Program-made: the position numbers and the translations under genes
NCBI RefSeq assembly: GCF_004341105.1
Contig: NZ_SLZK01000010.1
Span: 1-64,000 of the forward strand
DNA: 64,000 bases
Reading direction: 5' to 3'
Source of the DNA: Rhizobium sp. BK418
GTDB taxonomy: Bacteria; Pseudomonadota; Alphaproteobacteria; Rhizobiales; Rhizobiaceae
Notes under the pieces: model-generated
The model's database searches: none
What the model was told of the DNA's origin: nothing
What the model saw: the letters and a program-made list of their open reading frames with translations, nothing else
Shown: positions 1-8,780 of the stretch, in pieces
Numbering within the stretch: the first letter of the stretch is position 1
Layout: each line of letters starts with the position of its first letter

Positions 1-774
1 CTCCGTTCGGGCTACGCCCTCTCTGCGTTCCACCGCTGCTGCAGAGTCTCATCTTGATTGACGCTTCGTCTCATCTTGATTGTCGCGCTGCAAACGGCGG
101 GCTGCACGGCTGGGCGCGGCTAGCTATAATTCCCCCATCTATGCTCGCCGACTGGATCGATAATGCGTGCCAATCGAAGGGAACGAAATGCCTATCCCGC
201 GTCACCGCCTATAGCTGGTGTTCCAATCAGCTGTCGTTTCCAATCGCCGCGAACATCATCGAGCCGGGAAGTTCCGGGGGAGGACAAGACGCGGGCTCTC
301 ACAACTTCATTTTCTTGCATGGAATAACGGTGCCACGCCCGGCTTGGATCGGCGCTTCTCAGGATCTTGACGCTGATGCGCAAGCAAAAAATCTGGCACC
401 GCTGTCGGAGGTTGAAGAACCGAACGCACTCACAGGCCAGGTGGCGCGACCGGCGGGCATCCGCCGCGAAATATACAGCGAGTTCGGCCCCGGCCCTAAA
501 CTCCGTGATATTGGCAACTCATGTCCAGCAACACAGAGAAGCGCCTTCTGGTTTAACGCGTCCAGAAAGGCACTTTTGGCGGCGTGGGACAAACGCCACA
601 ACATCATGTTTGATGCGCTGGCGGGTGCGTTGGAAGAGGGACGAGCTGTTGGGGTAGTAAGGTGCTCCCGATAGTGCACCCCCCGGGCCAGCCTTTTGAC
701 CAACGTAGCCTTCATGGAGAGAGTGGAAACACAGGCGATCTTGTCAAAGCGGGTTCGGATCTTAGTTTCGCAAT
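1..774. other. No supportable gene
   Basis: Open frames exist on both strands, the longest covering 54-674 on the plus strand. None has recognisable domains, a ribosome binding site or a protein-like composition. The stretch lies just outside a decayed DUF6429 fragment and probably consists of old insertion or gene debris. Confidence 0.5.
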
Positions 775-923
775 CAGTTCAACCGGATCACAGATCAGTC
801 CCTTCTCATGCAACCGGTCCATCGTCGCCCAGTCAAATCCCTTCCAGGCGCAACGTTCGTTGTGAAGCGTAGCCTTAACAGTGCCAGGACCGCGTCATCG
901 ATCTTGCCCTCATCGATCTTCAT
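775..923 (-). pseudogene. DUF6429 family remnant, frameshifted and truncated
   Basis: Reading the minus strand from the ATG at 923 gives MKIDEGKIDDAVLALLRL. One base is then missing near 865-880, and a second frame continues as TLHNERCAWKGFDWATMDRL and HEKGLICDPV. Together these match the N-terminal half of the small DUF6429 proteins common in rhizobia, with their AWKGFDW core. After about 775 the sequence no longer resembles the family, so the C-terminal half is lost or too diverged to recognise. The protein's function is unknown. The frameshift and truncation mark this as debris. Confidence 0.6.
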
Positions 924-1092
924 CCTGCTACGCTATCACGCGGGGGACTCCAAGTCCCGCGGCCCGCCTCGGATGGATACTGATGGCCTGGGCCAAGGCT
1001 CAGACGAAAAGACACATTTTCGCCGATTCAAAAATTGGCATTAAGTATGGGTTGCCTCATTCGACGTAATATCCGACTGTCGATATCAACCC

Positions 1093-3417
1093 TCACTCGT
1101 TCAAGAGTGCGCGGTATCCCTCGTCCGTTTTAGAAATAATTTTGTTCATTGCCGGACTTGAGAGCGCTCGGCCAACCATAAGTTTATTCACAGCCACTTC
1201 CTTGCCGCCAATTATTTGGAGTGTTTCATCGTTCGGCTGCCTGAAATCGTTTAGTTCGTCGAGCTTCTCTTGAGCTTGGATCAGTTGGCTAGCCGCCAAA
1301 AATTTGTCTCCATTCAGGTAGCTGGCAGCCGCGAATGCTTGCCTAGAATATTCGATAGCAACCGGATCAGCCTTGCCTGCCGTCCGCAAGTCCAGCGCTC
1401 TTTTCGCTGCTTGCAAACCTCGAAAGTCTCCCAGCGAAACGTAACTTGTAGCGAGATTGTGCCAAACCGTCCCCTCCTCAAGATGGTCTCTATCGGTCAG
1501 GGCTTCGTCGATTTTCAGGCTTTCTTCCAAACAGGGAATCGCTTTGACGAAAGCAAAATTCATCATGTGCGCAAAACCAAGCTGATTTAATGCCAGCCCC
1601 ATTTGCTGGGCCGAATGCTCGACGGCGTCCGGGTAATCCGACTTTGCGAGATCTAGCACTTGGCGTCGATAAGCGAAAGAAAGCTGTGCATGGTAGACGG
1701 CTTCGGGACCAAGCCGCATTTCCATCATAAGACGGGTGATGCGATCGTTCCAATAAGCCCTGAATGGCCATGACCCCTCGCTCATATCACTAAGAGAGGC
1801 TAGGCCTTGTTTCATGTATCGGGCAGCTTCGGCGGGGCGATCGAACTTTTCCAGAACTTGCCCAACAGCCATGAACTGATTGATCCTTTCCTCAGAGGGG
1901 GATGTCCGTTCTTCGCTTAATATAATCTGCCACCGCGTGATGAAGTCCTGCTTTAGGAGAAGAAATCCGCCGCTGGAAAGGCGGGCCACAGTTGTTTCAT
2001 ACACTGCTTTGGTAGCAGGATCATCAAACCCATAAGTGCGTGCGAAGGTCTCCCAGATGTCGAGCAGCAGATAGGAGCCGTACCGAGTTTCTGGGGCGCG
2101 TTCCGCCAATGCGCCTAGAGAAGCCTTGAGGGGAGCTATCTTCGCCCTTCGCTCTACTGGATCGCTGATTATACGTGCCGCGGTGCGAGCATAGGTTACG
2201 GTGAGAAAGATTTCGGGTTCGGCAATTTTGTCGAGAAGGCCCTTCGACTCTGCTAGTTCATGGTTCGCAGTTGTTGCATCACCCGACGCCATCCTCCCGT
2301 TCGCGTCGATCAAAGACACATAGATGCGCCGTGCCTCGGGGTTGATCTCGTCGTCAGAAACCGAGCGTTCGAACCAATCAGTATAGGACTTTAGGGAAAT
2401 ATAGTCGGTCTCGTAAATTAGTCGGTCGAGGAACTCCGAGTCTGCCGCCACGTCGTGATTGGGCAATTCAGTTACATCGGCTCCGATAATCGTATCGGCG
2501 CACTTCCATTCAGGAGGACTTAATAGACGATCGGGGAGTTCTACTTTTTTAATGCGTGAACGCAGCGCCTCCCAGTAACCTGTTGTGTCGACGATGCCTG
2601 GATAGTGCACCCTTAAGATGTCAAAAAGATCGATCGTCCGCACAAACCACGGTGGATGCCAGTCACGTCGCCAAGTGACAACGACGTCAAGCATCGTGCC
2701 GAAGACGGGATTCTTGCCGTCATCAACCAAAGCCTGGAATTCATGAGGATGCTGTTGCTTGGCAAGCTTTGCGTAAAGGGAGGTTGCTAGTTGGCTAAGC
2801 GTGAAGAAGGATGCGGATTGTTGTTCTGAGTGGTGTGCCATTCTCGAGGCCACGAACGTGTCCGCCTCGAATTCCTCATTGCGGCCCCAGTTTTCACCAG
2901 CGTCGGATGCCAGCGTTGGTGCATTTAGTTGATGGCGGAGAACAATATGGCCCATCTCATGGCCGAGCAGCCATAAGCTAAGAAAGCTACTATATAAGGA
3001 GGTGAGTACTGTCGCATACCCTGCGTCCTCTGTAGCCGGTACGTTAATCGATCCGATGAAACTGTTTACGAAATCGGCGTCGCAGATAATACTTTCTTGA
3101 TCGGGGATGCTGTGGCAGTTGCAAGTAGCTGACGAAAGAGAAGTCTTTCGCAAAGCGGCGCGGCGGAGCATGAAGAAATTGAGATAGCCTCTCTTGGGTG
3201 GAAGATTGATACGGACGCGGCCACTATATCGCGTTCCTTTGAGGACTTGATCGCCAACGCTTTCGATCAAGTTGTCAAACGTCGACGTCGAGCCGCCGGT
3301 TTCAACCAACCGCGTAGTAGTTTCGGACAGACTGCCTGCTGCGGCGAAAGCTGCCGACACTGTGCCCATCACTGATATCAAGACCAGTAGAGTAAGGAGC
3401 CAAAGTGCTCTCGCCAT
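1093..3417 (-). CDS. Membrane-anchored M48-like zinc metalloprotease with helical C-terminal region
   Basis: A protein of about 774 residues. The N-terminus carries a hydrophobic segment (residues 4-27), a signal peptide or membrane anchor. A catalytic motif HEMGH lies near residues 153-157 and a downstream EFEAD near 182-186. HExxH followed by ExxxD is the zinc-binding layout of M48 peptidases. The remaining 550 or so residues are helix-rich and repeat-like, resembling TPR or other alpha-solenoid regions that bind partners. I chose the ATG at 3417: it follows the upstream stop by 4 bases and has an AGGTGAA ribosome binding site, whereas a start at 3474 would overlap the previous gene by 53 bases. 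It is the last gene of a lipoprotein-metzincin-protease operon. It probably acts in the cell envelope; the substrate is unknown. Confidence 0.75.
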   Translation of the reverse strand: MARALWLLTLLVLISVMGTVSAAFAAAGSLSETTTRLVETGGSTSTFDNLIESVGDQVLKGTRYSGRVRINLPPKRGYLNFFMLRRAALRKTSLSSATCNCHSIPDQESIICDADFVNSFIGSINVPATEDAGYATVLTSLYSSFLSLWLLGHEMGHIVLRHQLNAPTLASDAGENWGRNEEFEADTFVASRMAHHSEQQSASFFTLSQLATSLYAKLAKQQHPHEFQALVDDGKNPVFGTMLDVVVTWRRDWHPPWFVRTIDLFDILRVHYPGIVDTTGYWEALRSRIKKVELPDRLLSPPEWKCADTIIGADVTELPNHDVAADSEFLDRLIYETDYISLKSYTDWFERSVSDDEINPEARRIYVSLIDANGRMASGDATTANHELAESKGLLDKIAEPEIFLTVTYARTAARIISDPVERRAKIAPLKASLGALAERAPETRYGSYLLLDIWETFARTYGFDDPATKAVYETTVARLSSGGFLLLKQDFITRWQIILSEERTSPSEERINQFMAVGQVLEKFDRPAEAARYMKQGLASLSDMSEGSWPFRAYWNDRITRLMMEMRLGPEAVYHAQLSFAYRRQVLDLAKSDYPDAVEHSAQQMGLALNQLGFAHMMNFAFVKAIPCLEESLKIDEALTDRDHLEEGTVWHNLATSYVSLGDFRGLQAAKRALDLRTAGKADPVAIEYSRQAFAAASYLNGDKFLAASQLIQAQEKLDELNDFRQPNDETLQIIGGKEVAVNKLMVGRALSSPAMNKIISKTDEGYRALLNE

Positions 3418-3421
3418 GGCT

Positions 3422-4615
3422 TCACCTAAATTGTGCCGCCCTCGGAGACGTCTCCTCGATAACCTTAGCGTCATAGCTCACACTGTCGTCACCCCAAACC
3501 GGTGGGCGGGCCCACTGGGTCGTCCTTGGACAATCATGGTTTAGGCAATCGTAAGCCATAACCGTTCTCATTCGTTTGCCAGCGTCAAGGAATCCATGTC
3601 CATAGGCGAATGGTGAACAATCGGGATTGACCTCCGGATTGTGACAAGCGCCTAGTAGATGACCTATCTCATGAGGAAACGAGAGGTTATCAACAGCGCA
3701 CAGCCAATAAACGGTAGCAAATGCATTTGATGAATTCGCGAAGATGTCGCGAGCCAATCCGCAGTAGGAGTCGTCGTTGGTAAGCAGGACAACGACATCA
3801 GCCGAAAGTGAATCACGTTCTTTTGTGATATCATCAAGCACGCCGTCGGTACCATCAGCGAGGTGTGCAAGGTCGGCTTCATGGCTGCCAGCCTCCTTGT
3901 AGTTGCTTACGTAAGTTCCTGCCAGTTTAAACTTGGCGTGGATGCCCGAGTTATTGAATGACTCGTTTGACACATTCACTGCGAGCTGGGCAAACCCTTG
4001 GAGATCGATCTTTGCAGCCGCCGCTGTGGTTGCTGCAACAAGCACAGAGATTTCAGCGATGCTGTCGTCGCCAGCTTTCCGTAGCTCCGACCTGTTGATG
4101 TCGCGCTGTTGGTCACGGGGACTGGGAGCGGAATTCGGATGCTCAGCGGGAAATCCACTTTGCTTGATCTTAATGAGCGCATGGAGGCCGTCAGCGAGGG
4201 GTTGCAGACGAAACACGCCCTCGGAGGTGCGGATGCTTGCCGAGACTTTGCCATCGTTGACCGCGATAGTTGCGGCACCCTCGATACCGCCTCCCATCGC
4301 CAGCGCAGCAGGCGTGGTTCCACTCCAGACATATTGCTTATCGGCGGTCTCTGCAGAAGCTGTCTTCTCGAGACTAAGAATGTCGCGCTCATCGAGAGCA
4401 ATGGTCAGGTCCGACGAACTACGCAGAAACTCCGGCGAGACGCGCACGATTTCGACCGATTCTGTCGTGGGCAGCGCCTGAAGTACCTGTATGCTCTCTC
4501 GAGCGGCTGGAGGCACATCCGCAGCGGCAGGGAGACGTTCTAGGAGTTCATCGGCATGCGAAGCCGACGCGAGTATCACAAAGGAGAGAGCCGCGAATCC
4601 CCGTAGAATCAACAT
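3422..4615 (-). CDS. Secreted metzincin-type zinc metalloprotease
   Basis: A protein of 397 residues starting with a clear signal peptide (hydrophobic core residues 7-18, Ala-Ser-His-Ala before the mature part). The extended zinc motif HEIGHLLGACH has ligands His315, His319 and His325, with Glu316 as catalytic base. A Met-turn TVMAY follows at about 351-355. HExxHxxGxxH plus Met-turn defines metzincins. The spacing and the bacterial context suggest a reprolysin-like (M12B) domain, but the subfamily is uncertain. A non-catalytic region of about 190 residues precedes the protease domain and may be a propeptide. The ATG at 4615 has a GGAAGGA ribosome binding site. It lies 26 bases behind the lipoprotein gene and 4 bases before the M48-like gene, so the three are probably co-transcribed. 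Confidence 0.8.
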   Translation of the reverse strand: MLILRGFAALSFVILASASHADELLERLPAAADVPPAARESIQVLQALPTTESVEIVRVSPEFLRSSSDLTIALDERDILSLEKTASAETADKQYVWSGTTPAALAMGGGIEGAATIAVNDGKVSASIRTSEGVFRLQPLADGLHALIKIKQSGFPAEHPNSAPSPRDQQRDINRSELRKAGDDSIAEISVLVAATTAAAAKIDLQGFAQLAVNVSNESFNNSGIHAKFKLAGTYVSNYKEAGSHEADLAHLADGTDGVLDDITKERDSLSADVVVLLTNDDSYCGLARDIFANSSNAFATVYWLCAVDNLSFPHEIGHLLGACHNPEVNPDCSPFAYGHGFLDAGKRMRTVMAYDCLNHDCPRTTQWARPPVWGDDSVSYDAKVIEETSPRAAQFR

Positions 4616-4641
4616 CTGTCTTCCTTCCCCTAGCTAGCTTT

Positions 4642-5145
4642 TTAGATCAGTTTGTCCCAGCGCACGGGGATAACGTGATCGATGAAACCTGCTTGATTAT
4701 ATTGAAGTCGGTAGAGGCCCTTGCATCCGGCAATTGCTGGCCGGGCTGTTTTGGAATCTGCCGTCGCGCCGGCTAATCCATTTGGATAAGCACTCTTTAT
4801 GAGCGACGCGATCGCTGTAAGATTTTCGCTTGTTTTCGAATCAGCATCGGCCTGAAGTGAATCTAGGCGCCATCCGTCATGCAAAGTGGGTGTTGCTTTA
4901 ACGCTTCCGAAGCCGGGGGTGAAAGTAACGGCGTATTCTTCAGTTCTGTTCGGAAGCGTTACAATGGAAATCTCGCAGGACGTAATGCCGTCTTTAAAGT
5001 TTTCACTCAAAAGAAAATAGTTATCGGGTCGCCAGTAGCGCAGTCCGCTCTGGTTGTCGCTCGTTACTCTTCGGACAGTAACGTTTGCGCAGCCCGAGAG
5101 AATTAATAGCAATAGAAGAACAACGCAGCTTCGGAAATACGCCAT
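4642..5145 (-). CDS. Putative lipoprotein, first gene of the metalloprotease operon
   Basis: A protein of 167 residues that begins MAYFRSC, then a leucine-rich hydrophobic stretch, then a lipobox LSGC with the modified cysteine near residue 19. It should be exported and lipid-anchored. The rest has no domain I recognise. I chose the ATG at 5145 rather than the frame's first ATG at 5199: it has a strong GGGTGGGAG ribosome binding site just upstream and places the lipobox at the normal distance. It is followed 26 bases later by a secreted metzincin, so it may serve as an inhibitor, docking or maturation partner for the proteases. That role is inferred from context only. Confidence 0.7.
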   Translation of the reverse strand: MAYFRSCVVLLLLLILSGCANVTVRRVTSDNQSGLRYWRPDNYFLLSENFKDGITSCEISIVTLPNRTEEYAVTFTPGFGSVKATPTLHDGWRLDSLQADADSKTSENLTAIASLIKSAYPNGLAGATADSKTARPAIAGCKGLYRLQYNQAGFIDHVIPVRWDKLI

Positions 5146-5163
5146 CTCCCACCCCCCGTACAT

Positions 5164-5191
5164 AATATACTTGCAAAAGGGGAAATGTAAA
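5164..5191 (-). promoter_or_regulatory. Probable sigma-70 promoter of the lipoprotein-protease operon
   Basis: On the minus strand a TTTACA -35 (5186-5191) and a TATATT -10 (5164-5169) are separated by 16 bases. The expected start point is about 12 bases upstream of the ATG at 5145, so the leader would be very short. The assignment rests on sequence match only. Confidence 0.45.
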
Positions 5192-5675
5192 TGCGGCATT
5201 CCTAACTTATGGTCGTGAAGGAAAGGCTGGCGTCCGCGATCGTTGACGGTTCCCTCCTTGCTATAAAATGCTGAATGCCTCAGGCATCGTCGCGTGCCCA
5301 GAGTGCCCCGGACAGACTTTGGCCGAAACAGCCTGCAGATTTCATCTGGAATATTTCGGGTCAGCGAAACAGGCGCAAAGGCGTGACGCTATCATCCCTC
5401 GATGCGGCCGACGATGACGAAGGGTCGCAGCTCGCCTTGGCGCTACGATCGAACCATCGACCGACGCTGCCGGTGACGTGACGGACGACGACCTCCCCAT
5501 GAGCTTTGGGGTCGGCGCCACAGCGAACTGGTACGCGGCGAAGTCCTACTAACCCTTCATTTATTTTTCTGACGAGTATGCCCCTATGGCGATTACCATC
5601 TGGGTAGAACAACATGACCATGCGAATTCGACAAGGGTGATTGCCCAGATCTCGCACTGAGTTTTCCCTTCAAGG
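5192..5675. other. Intergenic region without recognisable gene
   Basis: Short frames are present on both strands but none has a family resemblance or good ribosome binding site. The region separates the protease operon promoter from the transposase remnant and probably includes transposon-end debris. No clear terminal inverted repeat was found by eye. Confidence 0.4.
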
Positions 5676-6690
5676 TCATGGAGTGGCGGCACGAAGGCCA
5701 TATGCAGATCGCCGCCGTCGCCCACGAGCGGTTGAGCCCGCAGATCCGGGGGGAAGGCCGATGGGCTGGGCGGTGATCGTATCTAGAGACATGCGCAGCG
5801 CTTTGGCGGTGGTCGCTCTGCAGTCCATCTGGCGCTGCTTCTTTCGATTGTTGGCTTGCGAGAACAACTTGCCCATCAGCTTGATGAACATCGTCACCGC
5901 ATCGTCAGTGAGCTTCTGGCTAAGCTTGTTGACCTGAGCCACGATCAGAGCGTGGCGACGGCTGGCGTTGAAGTCGTTGGCAAGCCAGGCCGGCGTTGCG
6001 TTGCCCTCCCAGATCATCTGGTCCCACCGTCCCGATGACACGCGCGCCTGCCGTTTTCGATCGATCTCCAGCCGCCGCAGAAAAGCTATCCGCTCGGTCA
6101 GCCCGCCGAGGTTCGACGCAGCCGGCGAGCGCAACCAATGAAAGCGCGTCTGGCCGATCGACGGGCCGTCCGCCAACAGCCTATCCAGAGTTCTTTCTGC
6201 CCATCGCCAGGCTATGGCACGGCCGGCAAGGCCGATGCGTTCGATCGTGTCGATCGCCGGCAGAAAAGCTCCACGTTCGCGAACTGCGGCGACAGCCGAG
6301 CTGGCTATCGCAGCACCGTCGTCGCACAAGGTCGCCACTTGAATTGCCGCCAATAGTGCAGCGCGGCGATCTTGCAGCGTCGCGCATCTCGTATCCAGAT
6401 AGAGCATTAGCCGCGCCATACAATCCCGACGGGTTTCTTCACGACGTGCATAAAGGGCAAATTCGTCTGGAGCGGCGCCGATCTGATCAGCAACATATCT
6501 CAGCATGGCACGAGGCGGAGTTTCTTCTGCTCCAAGAACTCGGCCCGGGTATCGCATTAGATATAGCTGGATGGCAATCCGAGCCGATTGTGATTACGTC
6601 TCCCCAGTTCGATCTCCAAGCGGTCCGACAATGACAACGAATAGTGTCGGATTAAGTTGTCCTCGTCGACTGGGATATCGACAAGCTTCC
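5676..6690 (-). pseudogene. Tn3-family transposase (TnpA) remnant, N-terminal part, frameshifted
   Basis: The minus strand first reads KLVDIPVDEDNLIRHYSLS, the typical start of Tn3-family transposases. After HNRLG the frame is broken by a missing base near 6578. It resumes as MRYPGRVLGAEETPP and runs on through TRFHWLRSPAASNLGGLTER and the helical DNA-binding region. Similarity fades near 5800, and the frame ends at 5676. Full-length Tn3 transposases have about 1000 residues with a DDE catalytic domain in the C-terminal half. Here only about 300 N-terminal residues survive, so the element cannot transpose by itself. No resolvase or intact 38-bp ends were recognised. Confidence 0.8.
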
Positions 6691-6763
6691 GGCGCGCCCG
6701 AAAACCGCGAATAACTCGGATGATTTTATGGTCGCGTCAGCATGAAGACCATGATGTGCGAAA

Positions 6764-7645
6764 TCACGATCGTTTCTTTTTCTTTCCCGAAGAAGGACCT
6801 GAGCCTGCTATGATCGAGGGCATTGGGGTTACGCTGCCTGTCGTTGGCCAGACTGGATCGGCGTGAGCGGATGCGCATCGAAACTCATCGATCTTCCATT
6901 TGAGCAAATCCCGGACACATACTTCGTACATCGACTTCTTTTTCTTGTCTCCCCAGAGCCAAGGCTTCGCGTGTACATCTGCTTTTCCTTCCCCATGCTT
7001 CTCACCGAATAACGGATGCAACGCAGAGGGAGATCCTGAAGGCCGTTGCCATCTGGTGTCCCAAGCCAGAAGCGCATCTGAGCGTGTCCTGGGATCGAGC
7101 AGGTAGTGATAATGCCAACCGACCCCGGGATGATTTTCGCGCTTCACGTAATCATTCCATCCGGGGATTTTCGTGAGAAAGGCCAGGACGAGTTCTGGGA
7201 CCCGTTCAACGACGGGAAAGTTCCGAACGGGCTGGAGATACCCGCGATGGATCTTGCGCGCCGGGACACGCTGCTCCACCCGGCCAAATGTCCAGAATCC
7301 TGCGAATTGGGTCGGATCAAATTTCCCGTCCGGCCGCCAGTTTTCTTCCGTCAGAGCTCGTTCGAGTTCATTGACCAGACGGGTGGCGTGCTCACGGACA
7401 GGACCAATCGTCGGCGCTTCCATCGGTAGATCCAGCCATTCACCTTCGTCCAGCACAGCTGCGTCTTCTCGCTGCTCGCGATTGTACGACGGCACCAGGT
7501 GCAGCATCTCGAAAGCAATTATCCTGGACCGCACCTGTTCTCCTCGCGAAAGTCTACGTTGCAACCGCGATTTCCATTTTTCGCTCGATTGACGCAATAT
7601 CAAAATCTGTAAACTTTTATAGCGCAATCCCGAAGCTGCGATCAT
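6764..7645 (-). CDS. Hypothetical protein
   Basis: A protein of 293 residues from the ATG at 7645, or 247 residues from the internal ATG at 7507. I recognise no family. The middle is rich in Trp, His and Pro (around GWHYHYLLDPRTR), and the C-terminus ends in a lysine-rich tail. The AT-rich stretch at about 7585-7640 looks like intergenic promoter sequence shared with the divergent gene at 7660, which favours a start downstream of 7645. It sits between the decayed Tn3 transposase and a HEPN-like gene, at the edge of the accessory island. Confidence 0.5.
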   Translation of the reverse strand: MIAASGLRYKSLQILILRQSSEKWKSRLQRRLSRGEQVRSRIIAFEMLHLVPSYNREQREDAAVLDEGEWLDLPMEAPTIGPVREHATRLVNELERALTEENWRPDGKFDPTQFAGFWTFGRVEQRVPARKIHRGYLQPVRNFPVVERVPELVLAFLTKIPGWNDYVKRENHPGVGWHYHYLLDPRTRSDALLAWDTRWQRPSGSPSALHPLFGEKHGEGKADVHAKPWLWGDKKKKSMYEVCVRDLLKWKIDEFRCASAHADPVWPTTGSVTPMPSIIAGSGPSSGKKKKRS

Positions 7646-7659
7646 TGCAAGCGAGCGCC

Positions 7660-8103
7660 ATGAGCAACCCCTACACAGCTGCCGAAGAATTCGCCCGCGA
7701 CTTTCGCGCCACTGAATATGCCCTGAAACGATCCGGCTTCTTGCGGAAAAATCGTGAAGCTGCCGAAGCAGACTGGGATCTATTCGCCCAATCTCTCGGA
7801 AAACCCTTCTTCGACCACGTCATCGATAAGGAAATTGCCACGACACTCGTCCGAAACCCGCCACGTCGACTTTTATCGGACATGTCCTGGTCGCCAGAAC
7901 AGCCGGCCCGACTAACCAACGTTGCGCAAGTCATCATCAACGGCGTATGCCGGGTCCGAAACAGCTACATCCACGGAGAGAAGTTTACCGGTGGCCCGGA
8001 AGGTCAATGGGATCGTGATCTCATCTTGATCAAGGAGGCGCATGCGGTTCTAATCGAGGCGATGCAATTTCCTGGAAGCCCGCTGCGAGACGAGGACAAA
8101 TAG
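7660..8103 (+). CDS. Small helical protein with a HEPN-like RX4H motif
   Basis: A protein of 147 residues from the ATG at 7660 (the frame also extends upstream to 7645). It is predicted mostly helical and contains VRNSYIHGEKF near residues 107-117, an R-N-x3-H motif in a helix. R-X4-6-H in a helical bundle is the catalytic signature of HEPN domains, which are often RNases in toxin-antitoxin and defence systems. Overall family assignment is uncertain because the motif is short. The gene is divergent from the hypothetical gene ending at 6764 and sits upstream of a WGR-domain gene on the same strand, separated by about 260 bases. Confidence 0.55.
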   Translation: MSNPYTAAEEFARDFRATEYALKRSGFLRKNREAAEADWDLFAQSLGKPFFDHVIDKEIATTLVRNPPRRLLSDMSWSPEQPARLTNVAQVIINGVCRVRNSYIHGEKFTGGPEGQWDRDLILIKEAHAVLIEAMQFPGSPLRDEDK

Positions 8104-8362
8104 CTTGGCAGACCGAATAATTCGGCTCCAGCGGCGTGCGAGGTACTGGAGCAGGAGGGAGGCGGACCTTTTCACCACTGCGGGAAGATCGGACCGGTAT
8201 GAGCGGTGACCTAGAGCTTCGTTCGCGTTAGCGAATAGAGCTACACGCCGCAGGCGGACCGCCCATGGGTTTCAACAGAACTTCACGAAAATGAATCGGT
8301 CAGACGAAATCGATTCATATCTCTCTTTGGACGGAATCCGACGGACGGGCGAGTATGCTGCC

Positions 8363-8623
8363 ATGCTCACTCAACCCTACCAGCTCTACGTTGAGCGCAC
8401 AGACAAAGCCCGCAACATGGCTCGTTACTATGCGATGGCTATCGAGCCTGGTCTATTCGGCGAGATCTGCCTGACGCGCCGTTGGGGCCGGATCGGAGTG
8501 CACGGCCAGATGAAGGTCCAGCATTTTGCCAGCGAGCGAGATGCAGTTGCGGCTTTTCTCGATCTTCTCCGACAAAAGCGAAACCGAGGATACCGTGTCG
8601 CCCCTTCGGCAGTCCTTTATTGA
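8363..8623 (+). CDS. WGR domain-containing protein
   Basis: A small protein of 86 residues. It begins MLTQPYQLYVERTD and carries the family core RRWGRIGVHGQ near residues 39-49. WGR domains bind DNA ends or nucleic acid in PARPs and, in bacteria, occur alone in short proteins widely found on rhizobial plasmids. I chose the ATG at 8363 because the family starts at the tyrosine-rich first strand; the frame extends upstream to 8291 without matching the family. It lies 157 bases before the AbiE operon. Its role is unknown, but DNA binding is likely. Confidence 0.8.
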   Translation: MLTQPYQLYVERTDKARNMARYYAMAIEPGLFGEICLTRRWGRIGVHGQMKVQHFASERDAVAAFLDLLRQKRNRGYRVAPSAVLY

Positions 8624-8732
8624 GGGTCGGCGAACTCTGCCAGACACTGGCTGAGCAATGAGAAAACAAGAGCACTGGACGTTTCGCATATCGCCATGGT
8701 CACTCCTGGGCCAAATGCATCGTTGGAGCCGC

Positions 8733-8768
8733 TTGTAAAGTGTCAGAAACTTACATATATTTCTGACA
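8733..8768 (+). promoter_or_regulatory. AbiE promoter and operator inverted repeat
   Basis: Perfect 9-base arms TGTCAGAAA (8741-8749) and TTTCTGACA (8760-8768) flank a 10-base AT-rich spacer. A good promoter is interleaved: TTGTAA at 8733-8738, then 17 bases, then TATATT at 8756-8761. The -10 therefore lies under the repeat, as expected for repression. AbiEi antitoxins autoregulate by binding inverted repeats at their promoter. The GACAGGAGA ribosome binding site follows directly. Confidence 0.7.
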
Positions 8769-8780
8769 GGAGAAACGCCA

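Noticed and set aside
54..674. 206-residue open frame at the left edge, plus strand
   Set aside because: Low-complexity, Arg/Ser/Ala-rich composition typical of random GC-rich frames, no family, no ribosome binding site, and competing frames on the other strand.
8113..8125. CCGAAT-A-ATTCGG palindrome after the HEPN-like gene
   Set aside because: No T-run and no neighbouring copy; could be a weak terminator or operator, but support is too thin.
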